Shown one piece after another: positions 49,001-60,289 of a DNA stretch of 64,000 nucleotides. Origin of the DNA: Epinephelus fuscoguttatus. Lineage: Eukaryota; Chordata; Actinopteri; Perciformes; Serranidae. The stretch is taken from the NCBI RefSeq assembly GCF_011397635.1, contig NC_064771.1, forward strand, positions 12,959,379 through 13,023,378, written 5' to 3'. Position 1 is the stretch's first letter. Every line of letters starts with the position of its first letter. Below the pieces are notes generated by a model that did no database searches, had not been told where the DNA came from, and saw nothing but the letters and a program-made list of their open reading frames with translations. A program made the translations under genes and the position numbers.

Positions 49001-52000
49001 CGGTTACCAACTGTACTTACTAAATGATAAATTATAAGTAATGACACCTTTACTAATTATATATTTAAACTAGTCCATGTTTCTGTTTAAAAGTAAGGTT
49101 CTGGGCAGTCGTAAAAAATTTTGAGCAGTGACTGAAAGATAATGCGAGTTCTACACGACTATTGAGGAGAACAACACTGACTGTATGTACATACAGGATC
49201 TTATTTTTACCTGTTATGGCATTTACAACCATCTTGTTTAACGTAAATATCAGAATTATAAAAAAGAATGAAACAGTTCATATGCAATGTTAAACTATGT
49301 CCATAGGAATAGCACGATGATTGAAGGAGTGCCTACCTTGTTCATTGCTCCAGGCTGCTGGCCCCTCATCCCAGCCTGGCCCCCAGCTCCTTGCTGCTGC
49401 AGGGTCTCAGCCAACAGGTTGCTGTTGCCACCCATCCCCTGATTCCCAAAGCCCATCCTGGGGGAGCCATTCATCACCTGGCTTCCAATCATGCCTGGCT
49501 GCTGCTGTCCATTATTGCCTTTCTGCTGCGCTCCCATCATGGCCCTGTTCATGCCACCCATCATTCCAGCTGCAGCATTCTGTTGCTGCATCATGTTGGC
49601 CTGCTGCTGAGGGGAGAGGTGCTGCTGCTGCCCCTGGCCCATCATCTGCAGAGGCCCCTGGCCAGGGGATGCCTTCATGTTCGCCAAGTGTTGCCCCATG
49701 GCAGTGGGGCCTCCTGGGCTGCCCATGGCTCCTTGGTGCCCCTGTTGGCCCGAGGTGGGTGCCCCTGAACGCAAAAGCTCGGAAAGCTGTTTGTGCTTGG
49801 CCACCGCATCCTGGCCCCCGCCAGGACCAAGTCCAAGTCCCAGTCCTCCTGCCCCTCCACTGCCTCCTCCAGGACCCAGTCCTGCAGGTCCTCCTCCCAG
49901 AGTGGTGTGCAACTGGCTGAGATCCCCGCCATTGACCAGGCCTGGTTCATTGGAGCTGATGAGCTCGTCTGGGAGATCATGCTCCAAGTCAAACAGTGAG
50001 CCGAAATCTAAAATGGAGAAGAAATGCAAAGTTTAGGAGGGGGGAGTCAATGAGATGGGAGAGAAAGACGGGAAAGGTGAGAGGAAGACAATACAGGCCA
50101 CAGCCATGTTAAGCTGGTATAATCCTTCATTTTTCAGCATGACTGAGTGAAAATGCAATTGCATGCTTGACATTAAAAGTGATAAAAGCTGTTTAGAGAC
50201 AATTTTCTCCCATCAGAAATTAACAACATGCCATCAGGCACAACACAACTGAGCACTAAATTCCAGGTGAGATTCAGAGAATTTGTGAGTGTGAAGATGT
50301 GTGCACAAACACATATGCAAACACACACGCCCACATGGCCTTCTTGCACAGAGAATCCCTGACCAGTAAAATGATTCAACATGTTGCAAAGACAGGTTTG
50401 AACAGACAAGGTGACGAATGGTCCATTTCATATAAGTAACGCCACAAAATGGAGCCATATCGGTAGAACGCACATTCAGTGTCAGTCTGTATTCACTGTG
50501 TTAAAATGCACACAGCTTAGGCAAACAAATATGATGCATGTCATTTATCTTTATTTATTTTTATGAGGGACATCAAGACCATTTTTTCAAAATACAGAAT
50601 CTAATTAAGTCCTAAGTGTCACCTGCAGTGGTAATTTGCCATTCTTTTGTTTAATTCATTGTGAATATGTCAATGGGTTGATCTACAATGACAACAATCT
50701 GCAGCCCTGAGTTTTAATAATCTACATCTGAGAATTAAGAAATTAGTTATCAGCAATAAACACTATTTACAAACTGCTTTTTGAAGGTACAATCAGAGGA
50801 ACAGTATGCAAGAACTTATACCAATTTCTCATATCAATCTGCTCAATTTGTCACGTGCTTTTACTTCTCAACTCAACTATAAACACTCTGCATGGCAGTG
50901 TCACAAATAATAACGGAGGACAATAAATCTAAGTGCAAAAAATTGCACACCTTACGCACAGACCCCTTTCTTGATAGCACTGCACTGATCCTCAAAATAT
51001 ATCATGCAAGGTAACGTGAATGTGTGCACCGTCTGGGTGATTTAACCATAAAAGTCCCTTTGCACAGATGCTGACTGCCACGGTCAATATTAGCTGAGTG
51101 GACAGTCCAAGATGCAGCTGTTCGTGGTAAAATGAATGATCGAGTGACGAGACTTGGCTTATTATTTCCTGCTTGGAGCAATTTTTTGCTTGCTAACTTG
51201 ACTTGCTGGTTGATATCGCAGTGGCAGGACATGGCGCTGTCCATGCTCCACAGTTTGGCTCTCAGGCCACTACTCCAGCTGCTGTCACACGACATCCACA
51301 AAAAAACACAGCAACAATGCCAATTTGAGCTTAACAATTAGTCGGGACCGTGGGCCTAAAACTGTGTATCCCACAAGGCTAGCCTGACCATCGGCAACCT
51401 CTGCTTTCACCAACACTATGAACGGTAGCTAACATTAGTTGGGAAAGGGTCCGAGTTATGATGGGGCAACACAACAGATTGCTTTAGACGCTTGAAGCCT
51501 TGAAACTCAAATAACAGAATGGGGGGTAGCTGTAGCTGACTGTCAATTGGGCACAACTGTAACACACAAAAAACTTTATCATAAGTTAGCTTGGCATGGG
51601 GCTTATTATCAGCCCGGCTGAAGTAGCCATTAGACACGGGACCGTCAGTAAAGGACCCGCATTCGGTTAGCTAGCCTAGCGTTAGCCGAATGGCTAACAG
51701 AGCTACCTCCGGCTAAAATGGCTGTTAGCATGCGAGCTAGCTGGGGGAGCTGTTCCTCACGTCCGACACACACTCACTACTAGCAAGCTAACATTAGCAA
51801 GCTACGACAAAAACAGAAGAGTAATCCCGCGTCTTCTTCCCCTTTTAAGTGAACCCAAGCCGCCCAAAAATAACAAACTTAACGAATAACACAGTAATAA
51901 ATGATATCATAAAGCAATACTTGCCATTTCCATCGCTGGCGGAGGCGGAAAGTGCCGGAGAGGAGAGTTTAGGCCTCTTGGCTGAAGGCGGGCCAGAGTC

Positions 52001-52018
52001 CAGAACGTTCTCGGCCAT
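30101..52018 (-). CDS. ep300: Histone acetyltransferase p300 (EP300), 31 coding exons
   Basis: Exons in transcript order: 52018-51925, 50007-49337, 47655-47476, 47111-46781, 45980-45867, 45477-45244, 44860-44755, 44603-44478, 43875-43758, 43461-43320, 42621-42547, 42341-42256, 42017-41865, 41303-40797, 40484-40079, 39913-39795, 39466-39403, 39121-38946, 38090-38002, 36817-36737, 36461-36405, 36287-36210, 36092-36025, 35806-35656, 35350-35204, 35068-34955, 34829-34664, 34491-34324, 34188-34027, 33789-33508, 33361-30101. The sum is 8526 nt, 2841 residues, longer than human p300 (2414) with the same exon count. p300 rather than CBP is shown by [20 protein letters not shown] at the start and by [12 protein letters not shown] before TAZ2. 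This nuclear coactivator acetylates histones (H3K27, H3K18) and transcription factors. Domains: TAZ1 about 365-455, KIX 597-685, bromodomain 1118-1230, RING/PHD 1235-1358, HAT 1359-1735, ZZ 1735-1775, TAZ2 1794-1885, NCBD 2278-2322. Introns 1, 2 and 19 exceed 1 kb; I see nothing coding in them. The exon 14 acceptor could also be 6 nt further in (41297). Confidence 0.97.
33508..36025 (-). CDS. ep300: ep300 exons 24-30: catalytic HAT domain and start of ZZ
   Basis: Seven exons between these positions encode the acetyltransferase. Conserved landmarks include [51 protein letters not shown] and [20 protein letters not shown], the last holding the tryptophan and aromatic residues around the acetyl-CoA/lysine tunnel. 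Exons 28-29 encode the lysine-rich autoacetylation loop ([19 protein letters not shown]) that controls activity. Exon 30 ends in the first ZZ cysteines (CNECKHH, CTVCE). All key residues that I can check are present, so the enzyme should be active. The lower-numbered end of this block meets exon 31 across a short intron. Confidence 0.95.
33953..34022. repeat. Compound (TG)n(TA)n T23 C7 microsatellite
   Basis: On the plus strand a TG run, a TA run of about 13 units, 23 T and 7 C follow without interruption. The C run ends four bases before the exon 29 splice donor of ep300 (GT at 34026-34025 on the minus strand), so on the transcript a G run starts at intron position +5 and leads straight into poly(A) and UA repeats. 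Confidence 0.95.
36025..39913 (-). CDS. ep300: ep300 exons 16-23: bromodomain and RING/PHD module
   Basis: Exon 16 opens with [20 protein letters not shown]. Exons 17-18 carry the acetyl-lysine pocket region ([20 protein letters not shown] and the conserved [19 protein letters not shown], with the binding asparagine in NNAWLYN). Exons 19-23 encode the CH2 module: [48 protein letters not shown] and [20 protein letters not shown]. The module regulates HAT activity. One residue stands out: the sequence before the exon 16 donor reads PQLLCIP where human p300 and CBP have PQLLGIP. Confidence 0.95.
43320..44603 (-). CDS. ep300: ep300 exons 8-10: KIX domain
   Basis: The three exons encode [40 protein letters not shown] and [20 protein letters not shown], the three helices of the KIX fold that bind phosphorylated CREB, MYB and other activators. 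Residues known to line the CREB pocket (the Tyr in [11 protein letters not shown] and the preceding Ala/Tyr) are preserved. Splice phases (2, 0 and 1 at the ends of exons 8-10) keep the frame. Confidence 0.95.
45867..47111 (-). CDS. ep300: ep300 exons 4-5: TAZ1 domain
   Basis: The exons encode the TAZ1 zinc-binding fold starting [20 protein letters not shown], then [20 protein letters not shown] and [20 protein letters not shown]. Exon 5 contains [20 protein letters not shown] and [15 protein letters not shown]. All zinc ligands are present. TAZ1 binds HIF1A, CITED2 and STAT2 transactivation domains. Confidence 0.95.
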
Positions 52019-52330
52019 ATTTTTTCGAAATAAAAATATATAAAGTATCCACAATTGCAGACGTTTTCACGCCCTTAGAAGCTCATTCCTTCTCGTTTCC
52101 AATATTGCGACTTTTCCCCCTCCTTTTGGGGGACTAAGAGGGGGAAAGTCCCGTGTACAAATTACTCCTCTTTCCCTGGGTTCGCCTCTCGATTTCAGCC
52201 TCGGCGTATATCAACCCCCCTCCCTCCCTCGTCGGATTTTTTGTTCTTTATAAATTTCTGCCAGCGGAGGAGGAGGGGGTCGGTGAAAGTAAAGAGGAGA
52301 CACAGGCAGCGGCTTCCCTCTAAACTTACA
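51420..52330 (-). promoter_or_regulatory. ep300: ep300 promoter/5'UTR and hexamer-rich start of intron 1
   Basis: The initiator ATG is at 52018 with an A-rich upstream context. Further upstream (52080-52320) lies GC- and CT-rich sequence compatible with a TATA-less promoter. Downstream of exon 1, the first 500 bp of intron 1 hold seven GTTAGC/GCTAAC hexamers (51428, 51595, 51666, 51681, 51693, 51724, 51787). The transcription start cannot be fixed from sequence. Confidence 0.45.
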
Positions 52331-53200
52331 CAGCCTCTTCCAATGTAAATAAACTGTCCCCGGGTCTCTCCCCCATGGTTGCATCCGTCATTTCAACCTC
52401 CTTTCCAGCGGAGTCTGGATGGAGATAATGTCGGGCAGAAAAGGCTTGTTTGCCTGCGAAGTGATGGTGGTGCTGCTGGTGGCAGCGGCTAAGGATGAGG
52501 GGATGCAAATAAAAAAAATAAAGCTGACAAATGTGGAGCTGCAATGGTGGATAAAGTACGCTCATCCGCTGGGCTGTCCATGTAAAAGAAAAAAAGTTAT
52601 TTATCAGGAAATTCTTCCATGAAGAAACCTGATCTTGTTTCTGCCTCTGTGAGGTTTAGTTGCAAAGATTAAAGTTGGATTATGTTCAACAGTGATCTTA
52701 AATGCAAGTAATCTAATTGTTAATCAGTTTTGCAGCCAGCACTTTTTAAAAGGAGAAAAAAAATCGACATTAAGTGCAGCACACCAAGGGTGATTTACAA
52801 ACACTGACAACTAAATGCATCACTGGAGAGACTTGTTGGACTCCTCAATAGCAGACATTTATTAAATTAAATACCCAATCCTGTCTGCCTTATTTCTGAT
52901 TTGTTTGCTTTCTCATATGCAACATAGTGACTCCATGCATACACGTGTAAATCCTCTATCATACAGCAGAGAGGAATGCAGTTTTCTCAGTGTCCTGGTG
53001 TTGACTCTTGAAATTGGCTCCATGATCACTCTCACTCCTTCAGTTGGTTGTCAAAAAATATTCTTCCTGTCTTGTTCTTGCACCAACACAGTCATCAGCC
53101 TTACTTTGTCACTTGTTGTTAAGCATTTATTCCAATGTGAAAGTACATTTACACTTACAAATGTACAAAAACCTGCACGTACAGCAGCATACAGTAAGAG
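52331..53200. other. Intergenic sequence with no supported gene
   Basis: Mostly AT-rich unique DNA. The frames of 60-100 codons show no domain, no splice partners and no codon bias. I see no feature to annotate. Confidence 0.5.
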
Positions 53201-53207
53201 CTGATAC

Positions 53208-54165
53208 AGTGTACACTGCTCAATACAGATGTAACTGCTCCACAGCCATTCATTCATGGTCATTTTATACTGTAATGGTGCTTATATTGAGTCCAATAGT
53301 TAGGGCTAGTACCAGAAGTGTGGACTAGAGTCATATGACTTGAACTCAAGTCAGATTCGAGTCATAAATTTGTCAATTTTAGACTGTTTTTTAAAAAATA
53401 AGAAGGACTTGCAACTTGACTTGGACTTGAGCCATTTGACTTGAAAATACTTACAGGCCTGGAGATTTAAAAATATGTTAATGAAAAATTGTGCCATGAA
53501 TCAGTTCATTTCAATTCATTTCCCAAATCAGCTAACATTAACACTTTTCATTCCCAGCAACTGGACACTTAATCCCCATATTCATTTTGTCTGAACTCAA
53601 TCTGACAGCATCCAGTCAAGGTGCAGGAGAGAACCTCAAATAACTAATGTTACGCTACTGAGCACCAGCTGATTCCAAAAAATATATACCAACAATAAAT
53701 TTGTTCACATACAAAAACTACTAAAACACAAAAAACAAATTGCAGAATGCAATATGTGCGGGCCAGAAATTACATACTGAGATGCAACAACTTCCAACAA
53801 ACTGGTTTTCACAAAAAAATACAACATTTTAAAAGCGTTTATGATTTTTGTAAGTTTAATATATTATTACTATGTTATTCAAATGGCATTACATTTATGA
53901 AAGAGCGCATTATGATTTGTTTAGGACTTGAAACTCAAAGTTTAGGTCTTGGGACTCAACTGTCTTGACTTGGGACTTGAGTGCAAAGACTTGAGACTTA
54001 CTTGTGACTTGCAAAACAATGACTTGGTCACACATCAGGCACTTACAGTGTACACTACTCAGTGTAGCTTAAATGTAACAGCCATACAGCCATTCATTCA
54101 TGGTCTTATTCACAACACAGTAACAGTATATGCTTATATTGACTGAAATAGTTGAACCAGAGATG
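53208..54165. repeat. GACTTG-rich dispersed element between two direct repeats
   Basis: The central part (about 53316-54040) is full of GACTTG/CAAGTC words and has inverted ends (GTGTGGACTAGAGTCA against TGACTTGGTCACAC), a recognisable teleost repeat type. It is flanked by two diverged direct copies of about 95 bp (53208-53300 and 54046-54160) sharing ACAGTGTACACT, ACAGCCATTCATTCATGGTC and TGCTTATATTGA. No ORF is supported. Confidence 0.7.
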
Positions 54166-55439
54166 TCAGTTCTAACTACTGCACCAGGACATCAGCTGAA
54201 AACATGTAGATGTCTTGAGAATATCTGTACTTTCTTACATGTTTTTCTGCAATACAGCATGATTTTAGGTTTTCAAACTTCATCTGTGCTACAGTTTAGA
54301 GTAAAGTTTTGTAAATCTGAAATGTGTTTGGGCACTTGGTATTCCTACAGACTGTCCAGTGGGACAAAAGCAGTTTACAAAAGAAGAAAACAAATATGTT
54401 TGCTGTCAGCAGTGGGATAGAGTGGGATTCTACAGCTAGAGATGCACAATGAGGAGTAAAGGACTTACAAACAGTATGAATACTCTCTTACGGAACCTGT
54501 TTGACTCAGGTATTTTGGGGATACATAGTGTATTTATATAAGTTATTAAATGACCTGTCAGCAGTATGAAGATATTCACTGCATGTGGTAATTGTTTTAG
54601 AAAACATGGGCTTTTATCACTGTGTTTCCCTCAGTTCTGGTTACAACAAGCAGCCTCATCTTTAACAGGTGACAACATTATTTGAAGATGAACTCGATCA
54701 CCCTCAAGAAAAGGTCCAAAAGTAAGAATGGAAATCCTTCTAATTGGGAGAAACTCCACTAATTGAGCAGGTTGCAGAATTTAATTTCTGTGAATTGTCT
54801 ACGCCACGTGCCCACTAGGCCCTGCAGATCCTGAGTCCACCATGATGAAGATAAAAGACTTTGGTTGCAAACAGATTACAATCAGAAGTTTATGTAAATT
54901 TCTCCAAGAAGAATCTCATGTTGTCTTCAAGATTATTTTGTGCAAGTGGTCATGTCTGTAAATCTGCTGTAATGCCTTCAAAAGTTTCCACTGCATATAT
55001 ATAAAAGAAAACTATGAACCACATCAGTGAATCATGACACTCAGAGACAGTCTCATAAGTGCAAGCCTTATCCCAGGAATCAAACCCTGACATGTGGGTA
55101 TCATGCCCTGTCACAGGACCGTGGTTATATTAACTCATTAGGGGGCCCTTGGGCAAAAAACTTCTTAGCCCCCAGCTCTGCCAGGAATCAGCATTACCTA
55201 CTGCATGTTTCATATACATAAATGCTGAGGAAAAGTTATCAGGGCCTGTTTGTACCGGATTTGAAGATGATAACATTTACTCACAACTTTATAATGTGTC
55301 AGTTACTTTGACTAAACTTTACATGCCAGGGCCTCAGTCACACATGGGCCATATTGCAGTTGATATCGTACTTACATCAATATGAATGTTTTCTTTATAA
55401 AATAAAATAGAATAAAATCAAATAAGAATTGTTGTTTTT

Positions 55440-56075
55440 TCATCACCCTGGAAGGAGCTACTCCACACAGGGAGTAGGTCCTTGTCTACGGAGATCACCA
55501 TGCTGCACCACCATGTTTCTACAGTAGCCCAGAATGGACAAGCCAAACACTGGTTCTAGATAGGGCCATTCACATTTTTGCATCAGCCATCATAGTTAGC
55601 AGCTCCTCCTGGATAAGAGGGGGGAAAAAAAGATTATTTAATATGAAATTGCTTTATTTTTACCGGTTGAAATCACCAAGTCTGTTTGTTTAGGAGAGAA
55701 AGAGACCTCTGCAGGTAACCCAGCTCCTGCTAAAAACCTCCTGAATGTCTGGATCTTAAGTTAGCAGAGCAAAATGTGAGCAAACAATAGCAGGTGGCCC
55801 ATCTGCAACATGCTCACCAGCACTGAAGAAACACTGATTTGTAACGTAAAATGGTTTTATTCAGTGTTTTTACTGGGTTATATCATCGGATTTATTTGTT
55901 TTTGAGGGGAAGAGAGCTCTGTGGATAAATATGCTCCCTGTAAAAACCTCCTGAACAATAAAACACTGAAGGAATTCTAACCAGGAGAAGTTTCAGCTGG
56001 TTGCAATTTGCAATCCTCACCACTAGATGCCACTAAACCCCCCTAAATCTTTCACACTGTCCCCTTAAAGATGGA
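55440..56075. repeat. Dispersed element, same family as 60290-61350
   Basis: It contains ATGTTTCTACAGTAGCCCAG, two related internal GGAGAGAAAGAGACCTCTG / GGGGAAGAGAGCTCTGTGG segments each followed by AAAAACCTCCTGAA, and ends GAGAAGTTTCAGCTGG to CCTCACCACTAGATGCCACT, then CCCCTTAAAG. The copy at 60290 lies in the opposite orientation. Confidence 0.7.
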
Positions 56076-57189
56076 GGCCAGATGAATTTCAGAGAGAAAT
56101 GTAAGAAATGTTTATTGTTGTATTACTATCATGAAGTCTGTGTCTAAGAAAATAAGAAACGGGCTACAATAATCAAGTGGGCCAAGCATACCATGATTAG
56201 TCAACAATATATCAGACAGCTCCTTAAGATTTTAAGGCCCACCTTCTCGTTATCAAATAACAAAAATGAAAAAATGGGATGCTGTGTTTATTAACATACT
56301 TTCCATTTTCATTTTCCAGAAATTCATATGTAATCTTTCCATACAATCTTGACTCTTGTTTTTCACACTACCGGCATGTTGTGTCCCTTCTAAGCACAGA
56401 CATTACGGGCTGTTTAGCACCTATGTATCACACTTGCAAATGGAAGTAGATTATATTATTTGCATTCGTGGAGTATTGTGTATATACTGTATGTGTGTGG
56501 GTGTCTTTGTATTTTCCTGTTTTGAAAGTTTGCACAGCACATGTATGTGAATAATGGGCTTCGGTGAGTCCAATGCAACTGCCTGTGAGATATTTTAGAG
56601 CTGTATTAATCAAATAAACTTGGTGTTTTAGACTTGGAAATGCTAATACACTAAATAATGCTGTGTTTAAGGTTATTTGTGTGGTGGCATGCATTCTTAA
56701 GTCCAGTTTATTTTATTATTACTTGGTTGATTAGATGAAATATGCAATGCTCTTTTGGAAATTGCACTATTTTACTGGAGAAACCTAAATAATCAACGAA
56801 TGATGGCTGAATTCCATATAGCTACTTCAGTTTCAGGGTTCTGGTACTGTGCATGTTGGCTCACTGCCATGGCATATTGGGACACCTGAGTAGAACCTTT
56901 GTTAATGTTATTAATAGCACTTGTGGGTTTCCTGCAACAGGTCAAGATGTTTAGTGTGATAATGGTCCAGTCAGGTTTGAACACATAAATTACTGGAATA
57001 TGTCGCAAACACAGTTGAGAATTTTAACTTGCAGATGAAAAACATTTCCATTTCTCAACTTATCTTAATCGAAAACATTTAAATTTTGCTTATATTTTGA
57101 CACATAACATAATTGATGGATTTACTTGTTGTCTGTACTGACAAACCTGTGAAACAGGTATGGGAGAGATGGCATAGTTTCCAATTCTG

Positions 57190-57860
57190 TGTTTTGATTT
57201 GATTTGATTTGATTTAGATATCAGAGAGCATGACTAAATCTATAAATCCCCAAACCTGCAACCAAAAATTGCAATGTTTGATAAACTCTGTAGCATGAAG
57301 GTACTGTATGGAACAAATGGCAGCAAAATCTTCAGTTCAGTTCAGTTCTGGGAACTTTATTGATCCCAGAAGGGCAAATCCCTTTCACAGTCTACCCAGA
57401 CCATACACAAACTAGCAGACAGAAACAAGCAGCAACCAACGGTAGTAATATGTCAGAGATCAATACATGGGCAAAAGGTGATGCACACTGGCACGTCGTG
57501 TGGTTTCGTGCATACATACTCACACAGGATCAGGCAAAGAATAATAATTTACATACATCAATACAGAAATTAGTAAATATAAATAAGCATTCTACTGCAC
57601 TGCACATTACTTAACTACATTTGTTGAATGGATGGGCTTCGCAGCCATGTGATGAAAAACAGACACAGAGTGAACTAATTATGTGGTTACAAAATAAGGC
57701 ATTTATTTGAAGGATTACTGTCAGCATTTCGCAGCCTGGTAGTAGAAGGAAAAAGTGACTGGATATGACTGTGCCCTTGCTTTTTTACAGCTCAGTTGCA
57801 ATAAGTTTGTCATCAGGGTGGTCTCGGGAAAAGTCTTTATTCATTCATTCATTCATTGTG
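57190..57860. repeat. Low-copy tandem repeats and a probable LINE 3' fragment
   Basis: A GATTT tandem lies at 57195-57215 and an ATTC tandem at 57839-57857. Between them, 57330-57450 begins with a TTCAG tandem and contains GGGAACTTTATTGATCCCAG, a phrase found in many fish LINE-derived repeats. The open frame across it is not a gene. Confidence 0.5.
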
Positions 57861-58559
57861 AGCGTGAGCGGTTCATCCTCTGGTCAGCATGAATTTGCTC
57901 AGTACATTTGATGGCATCTTGCACTTCATAAGAAGTGAAAAAGTTTGCCTAAAGGTGGGGGTCACCAAAAATATGAGGATTCATCTATGAATATCCACAA
58001 CAGAAACTATTCTGGATTAAACCCATTCTATAGAGTTTGTGTGGAGTGAAATAGCATGTATGTGCAATCACTGATGTTGAACACAGGATATTAGAAGAGT
58101 TTAAAACATCCTGCACCAAACTTCCATCTTTCTTACCTCTATGAAGCCCCAAAAGTGGATCCGTGCTGGAGGTGACGTCATATGGAGGACTCGCTTTGCT
58201 TATACTGAGATGTATACATTTTAGGTACTTTGCCCAAACCCATTGAGTGTGTTGTAATACAGGGTTTCTTTCTTTGTCTGCCTATCTTGCTGTCCTTTTA
58301 GTGAAAATTTTTGATAGGCTTGAATTAAGCCACAAGTGACCTTTCTTCCCATTTAAGGTCGGAGTCATAATTAGCCCAGTGTCTTGCTACAGATTCATTG
58401 CAAACGATATGTTATAAAAACCCCACGTCTAGAAGTGCTAAACTACCCTCCCTCATTAGGGAACATAGTATTTTTAGGGTGATTCTCTGCTTTTTTCCAT
58501 TCCACACATAATCTTTAATTAATTGGTTATATTACTTAAAAATGCCCTCAGGAATCATC

Positions 58560-59200
58560 ACTGGTAAGATCACAGAAATATAATGAATTGTTGGGTTACA
58601 ACCATCCTAATGGTGCTTATCTTACCCAATAGGCTGAGGCTTATCCTCTTCCACTTAGACGGGTTAGTTTTTATCTCTGAAAGCTGTGGAGTCATGCTGA
58701 TTTGCAATAGGTTTTTTTTTTAATTTAACATAGTCTTACTCCTAGATACCCCATCCCTGAACTGAAATGATCTGATTATATTATATATTGGTATAACTTC
58801 TAATTTCTTCCAGTTGATTTATTAGCCTGATAATTCACAATATTTTTTCAACTGTGTTCATAACTCAGTACATAGGGACTTGGCTTGGGAACCGAAGGGT
58901 AGCTGAAGACGTGCCAGTTCACCTCCTGGGCACTGTTGAGATGTCCAAGGCAACTCCCTCAATTTTTGCATCTCTCCATTTAATACATGTATAGGTCCTG
59001 TTTGTGCATTTGTGTGTATTTTGGACCTGTGTGTATATGTATATGACGACAGAATGAACGAAATAAAATATCATCTGCATGAATAAACATTTTGTGTTCC
59101 TTGCCCCCTCCAGTTACACCTTTAATGTCTGCTTCTGCTCTGACTGTTGCAGCCAGCGGTTAAAAAAATAGGGTGATGAGTGGAGAACTGAGGGGATCTC
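58560..59200 (-). mobile_element. Degenerate L1 reverse transcriptase fragment
   Basis: Reading the minus strand, short pieces typical of L1 ORF2 appear in order in different frames: SRAEADIKGVTGGGKEHK next to an HADDILF catalytic block, and further on YLGVRL, which follows the RT thumb in L1. Frameshifts and stops are numerous, so this is an old dead copy, unrelated in age to the LINE at 14840-18694. Confidence 0.55.
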
Positions 59201-59229
59201 TCTGTTTGGAACCATGTGTGAGGCTAAAC

Positions 59230-60240
59230 ATGGAGATATCCTCCTGAGACCCTGTGTCCTCATATGAGGACATCACATTTTGGGTTTGCTTGACCTTATA
59301 CTTCATTATATTTAATTTAGACCTATTGTCCTCGTCCGTGGACACTTTTTGTGCCATCTAGTGGTAGTAAGAGCACAATACACTAATCCATGTAAAAACA
59401 AGATGGCAGCCATGTCTTCCAAGTCAATCTGCAGCCAATCCCAATGCAAAAAAGGACAAGTTCCAAAACTGATGAAATGTTATGGTTGAAACTTGTTTAT
59501 TTATGATGAATAATAGTTGCAATTTTATATGGCAACAAATTTAGTCATTTTTAGTTAGTAATAACAGTAATAAGACGCTGTTAATAAGAAATTACTCGTT
59601 TGAAGACATTGGGACTTTATTATTGTCCCGTTTGAGGACATTGAGACTTAATTAATGTGGCAGCCAGTATACTGGAGTATTGCTTGTAATATTCAGCTGG
59701 GAGAAGAACACCATAGGAAAGATAGTCAAGATGCTTATTCCAATATATTAGATGCAATAAGAATCACATGGGGTCCAGAAAGGTTTTTATTTACATAGGG
59801 AATGATAGGTTGCCATCTTTTGTTGAAATTGGCATATGAGCCTCTCTGGGAATATTTCGCCTTTTCTAATGATAAAAAAGGACTTTAAATCAGACAACCA
59901 GGATGTGGCAGAAGGAAGATTTGGGCTTTTCCAATGTTACAAAACATATCTTTGGGCAATGAGTGAAGCGAAAGCAACAATATTTTTCTTATTGACAAGT
60001 GCAAGGGGTACCCCAAAGATAGCTATCAAGGGGCTGGATTCAAGAGTGATATTAAGGACTTAACTTAATTTATTAAAGAAAGAGGAGCAAAGCTCTAACA
60101 ATTTTGGACAAAAATATTAATAATAATAATTCCAAAAATAATTGCCATTTTAAACAGTAAATAGTCATTATGGCAATAAAAAGATTTTATAGAAATAAAC
60201 TAAAGAAAAACAGGCATGCATATTTGTATTTTCTGTAAGT
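59230..60240. other. AT-rich intergenic sequence, probably old repeats
   Basis: Words such as TTTGAGGACATTGAGACTTA and TCTAGTGGTAGTAAGAGCAC suggest a decayed insertion next to the L1 fragment. No gene, terminus or ORF of known family can be defined. Confidence 0.35.
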
Positions 60241-60289
60241 ATGGCAGGAAAAAAACACAACACTGCAAATGCAAAGCAACTGAGTTCTG

